Assembly: GCF_017583065.1 (NCBI RefSeq)
Contig: NZ_JAGEVL010000003.1
Location: 496,001 to 560,000, forward strand
Length of the DNA: 64,000 nt
Reading direction: 5' to 3'
Source of the DNA: Staphylococcus shinii
GTDB lineage: Bacteria > Bacillota > Bacilli > Staphylococcales > Staphylococcaceae
Below the pieces are notes generated by a model, which was not told the DNA's origin, did no database searches, and saw only the letters and a list, made by a program, of their open reading frames with translations. Of this stretch, positions 63,445 to 64,000 are shown one piece after another. A program made the translations under genes and the position numbers. Within the stretch, counting starts at the first letter, position 1, and every line of letters starts with the position of its first letter.

Positions 63445-64000
63445 AGTATATCAAGCGAATTTAGAATTGCCTAGTAGAGGCCTAATTAAGTATACCTGGG
63501 GTAATGTTAGTGCGTTCGATCCAGAATCACAGTTATTTGTTATTAAACCAAGTGGTGTAGATTATGATGAAATGAAGCCTGAGGATATGGTTGTTTGTAA
63601 CTTAGAATGTGAAGTTATTGAAGGGGATTTGAAGCCATCTTCAGATATGCCAACACATGCAGTGCTGTATAAAAAATTTGATGGCATTGGTAGTGTGGTC
63701 CATACACATTCACCTTGGGCTACTACTTGGGCACAATCTGGGCTGCCTGTGCCTGCAATGGGTACTACACATGCGGATACATTTTATGGTGATATTCCTT
63801 GCGCAAGATTTTTAACAACAGCAGAAATAAATAAGGATTATGAGTATGAAACAGGTAATGTCATCGTTGAAACATTTGATGAAAAAGGGATAAATCCACA
63901 TGAAGTACCTGCTGTTTTGTTACATGGACATGCACCATTTATATGGGGAGAGAATTGTGACAAGGCTGTTATGAATGCAGTTGTTTTAGAAGAAGTATGT
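63422..64000 (+). CDS. araD: L-ribulose-5-phosphate 4-epimerase AraD (3' truncated by window)
   Basis: The first 193 codons of a class II aldolase-family epimerase (start [20 protein letters not shown]) include [26 protein letters not shown], zinc-ligand [14 protein letters not shown] and [13 protein letters not shown]. The ATG overlaps the end of araB, with AGGAGGCGAT upstream inside araB, showing translational coupling. It converts L-ribulose-5-phosphate to D-xylulose-5-phosphate. Confidence 0.9.
   Translation, partial: MLEALKAEVYQANLELPSRGLIKYTWGNVSAFDPESQLFVIKPSGVDYDEMKPEDMVVCNLECEVIEGDLKPSSDMPTHAVLYKKFDGIGSVVHTHSPWATTWAQSGLPVPAMGTTHADTFYGDIPCARFLTTAEINKDYEYETGNVIVETFDEKGINPHEVPAVLLHGHAPFIWGENCDKAVMNAVVLEEVC

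Noticed and set aside
1..64000. tRNA, rRNA, CRISPR, insertion sequence or prophage
   Set aside because: No cloverleaf clusters, spaced repeats, transposase or phage-like genes were seen on either strand.

Overview
The window is AT-rich and comes from a Staphylococcus chromosome. The evidence is low-GC coding, strong AGGAGG-type ribosome sites, CcpA cre sites, a saePQRS cluster, two SceD-type cell-wall transglycosylases and a lacR-lacP-lacH locus laid out as in Staphylococcus xylosus. An S. xylosus / S. saprophyticus / S. equorum-type coagulase-negative species fits best. This is an inference; no rRNA or other species marker is present. No tRNA, CRISPR, phage or insertion sequence was seen.

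Layout. 1-3.1 kb: a partial unknown gene, an NTF2-like protein, and a YeiH-type membrane protein divergent from a LysR regulator. 3.2-8.7 kb: lactose locus (AraC-type LacR, GPH symporter LacP, GH2 beta-galactosidase LacH). 8.8-11.2 kb: ABC exporter operon with DUF3169 and XRE genes. 11.3-18 kb: two MFS transporters, one with a coupled leader ORF, an ABC-class ATPase, an orphan gene and gene debris. 18-24.6 kb: GNAT, DUF4015 lipoprotein, a frameshifted MFS pseudogene, a new 37-aa ORF, and a GT2 glycosyltransferase with a DUF6056 partner. 24.7-29 kb: a SAM-I riboswitch in front of a 56-aa ORF, ChrA with its PadR regulator, a dienoyl-CoA reductase and a YitT protein. 29-35.8 kb: galactitol-type PTS operon with two zinc dehydrogenases and an unlisted 51-aa membrane ORF. 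36-44.7 kb: the ethanolamine region. 44.8-49 kb: VOC and DinB proteins, then saePQRS. 49-54.5 kb: tandem sceD genes, RibD-like reductase, TrhO, a small membrane protein and MsrA. 54.7-60.2 kb: a LacI-controlled catabolic operon of unknown substrate. 60.5-64 kb: araR-araB-araD, cut by the window end.

The strongest candidate for an undescribed system is 36-44.7 kb. A two-component pair of EutW/EutV type (HisKA_2 kinase and ANTAR response regulator) lies upstream of the ethanolamine permease gene eutH. Facing it is an operon of aldehyde dehydrogenase, glutamine-synthetase-like ligase and SDR, divergent from an M20 peptidase. The leaders of eutH and of the ALDH operon each carry the same ANTAR-type hairpin (stem AAGC/GCTT, hexaloop with A1 and G4), and in both it overlaps the 5' arm of an intrinsic terminator. 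So one antiterminator probably switches on both import and catabolism. The gene content suggests B12-independent, microcompartment-free ethanolamine use through gamma-glutamyl intermediates: ligase, alcohol oxidation, aldehyde oxidation, then hydrolysis to glutamate and glycine. The order of steps and the substrate are inferred, not shown.

Other points of note are the SAM riboswitch serving only a tiny ORF, signs of gene conversion between the two sceD copies, a possible ATA start in the galactitol regulator, and several small ORFs that automatic calling would miss.
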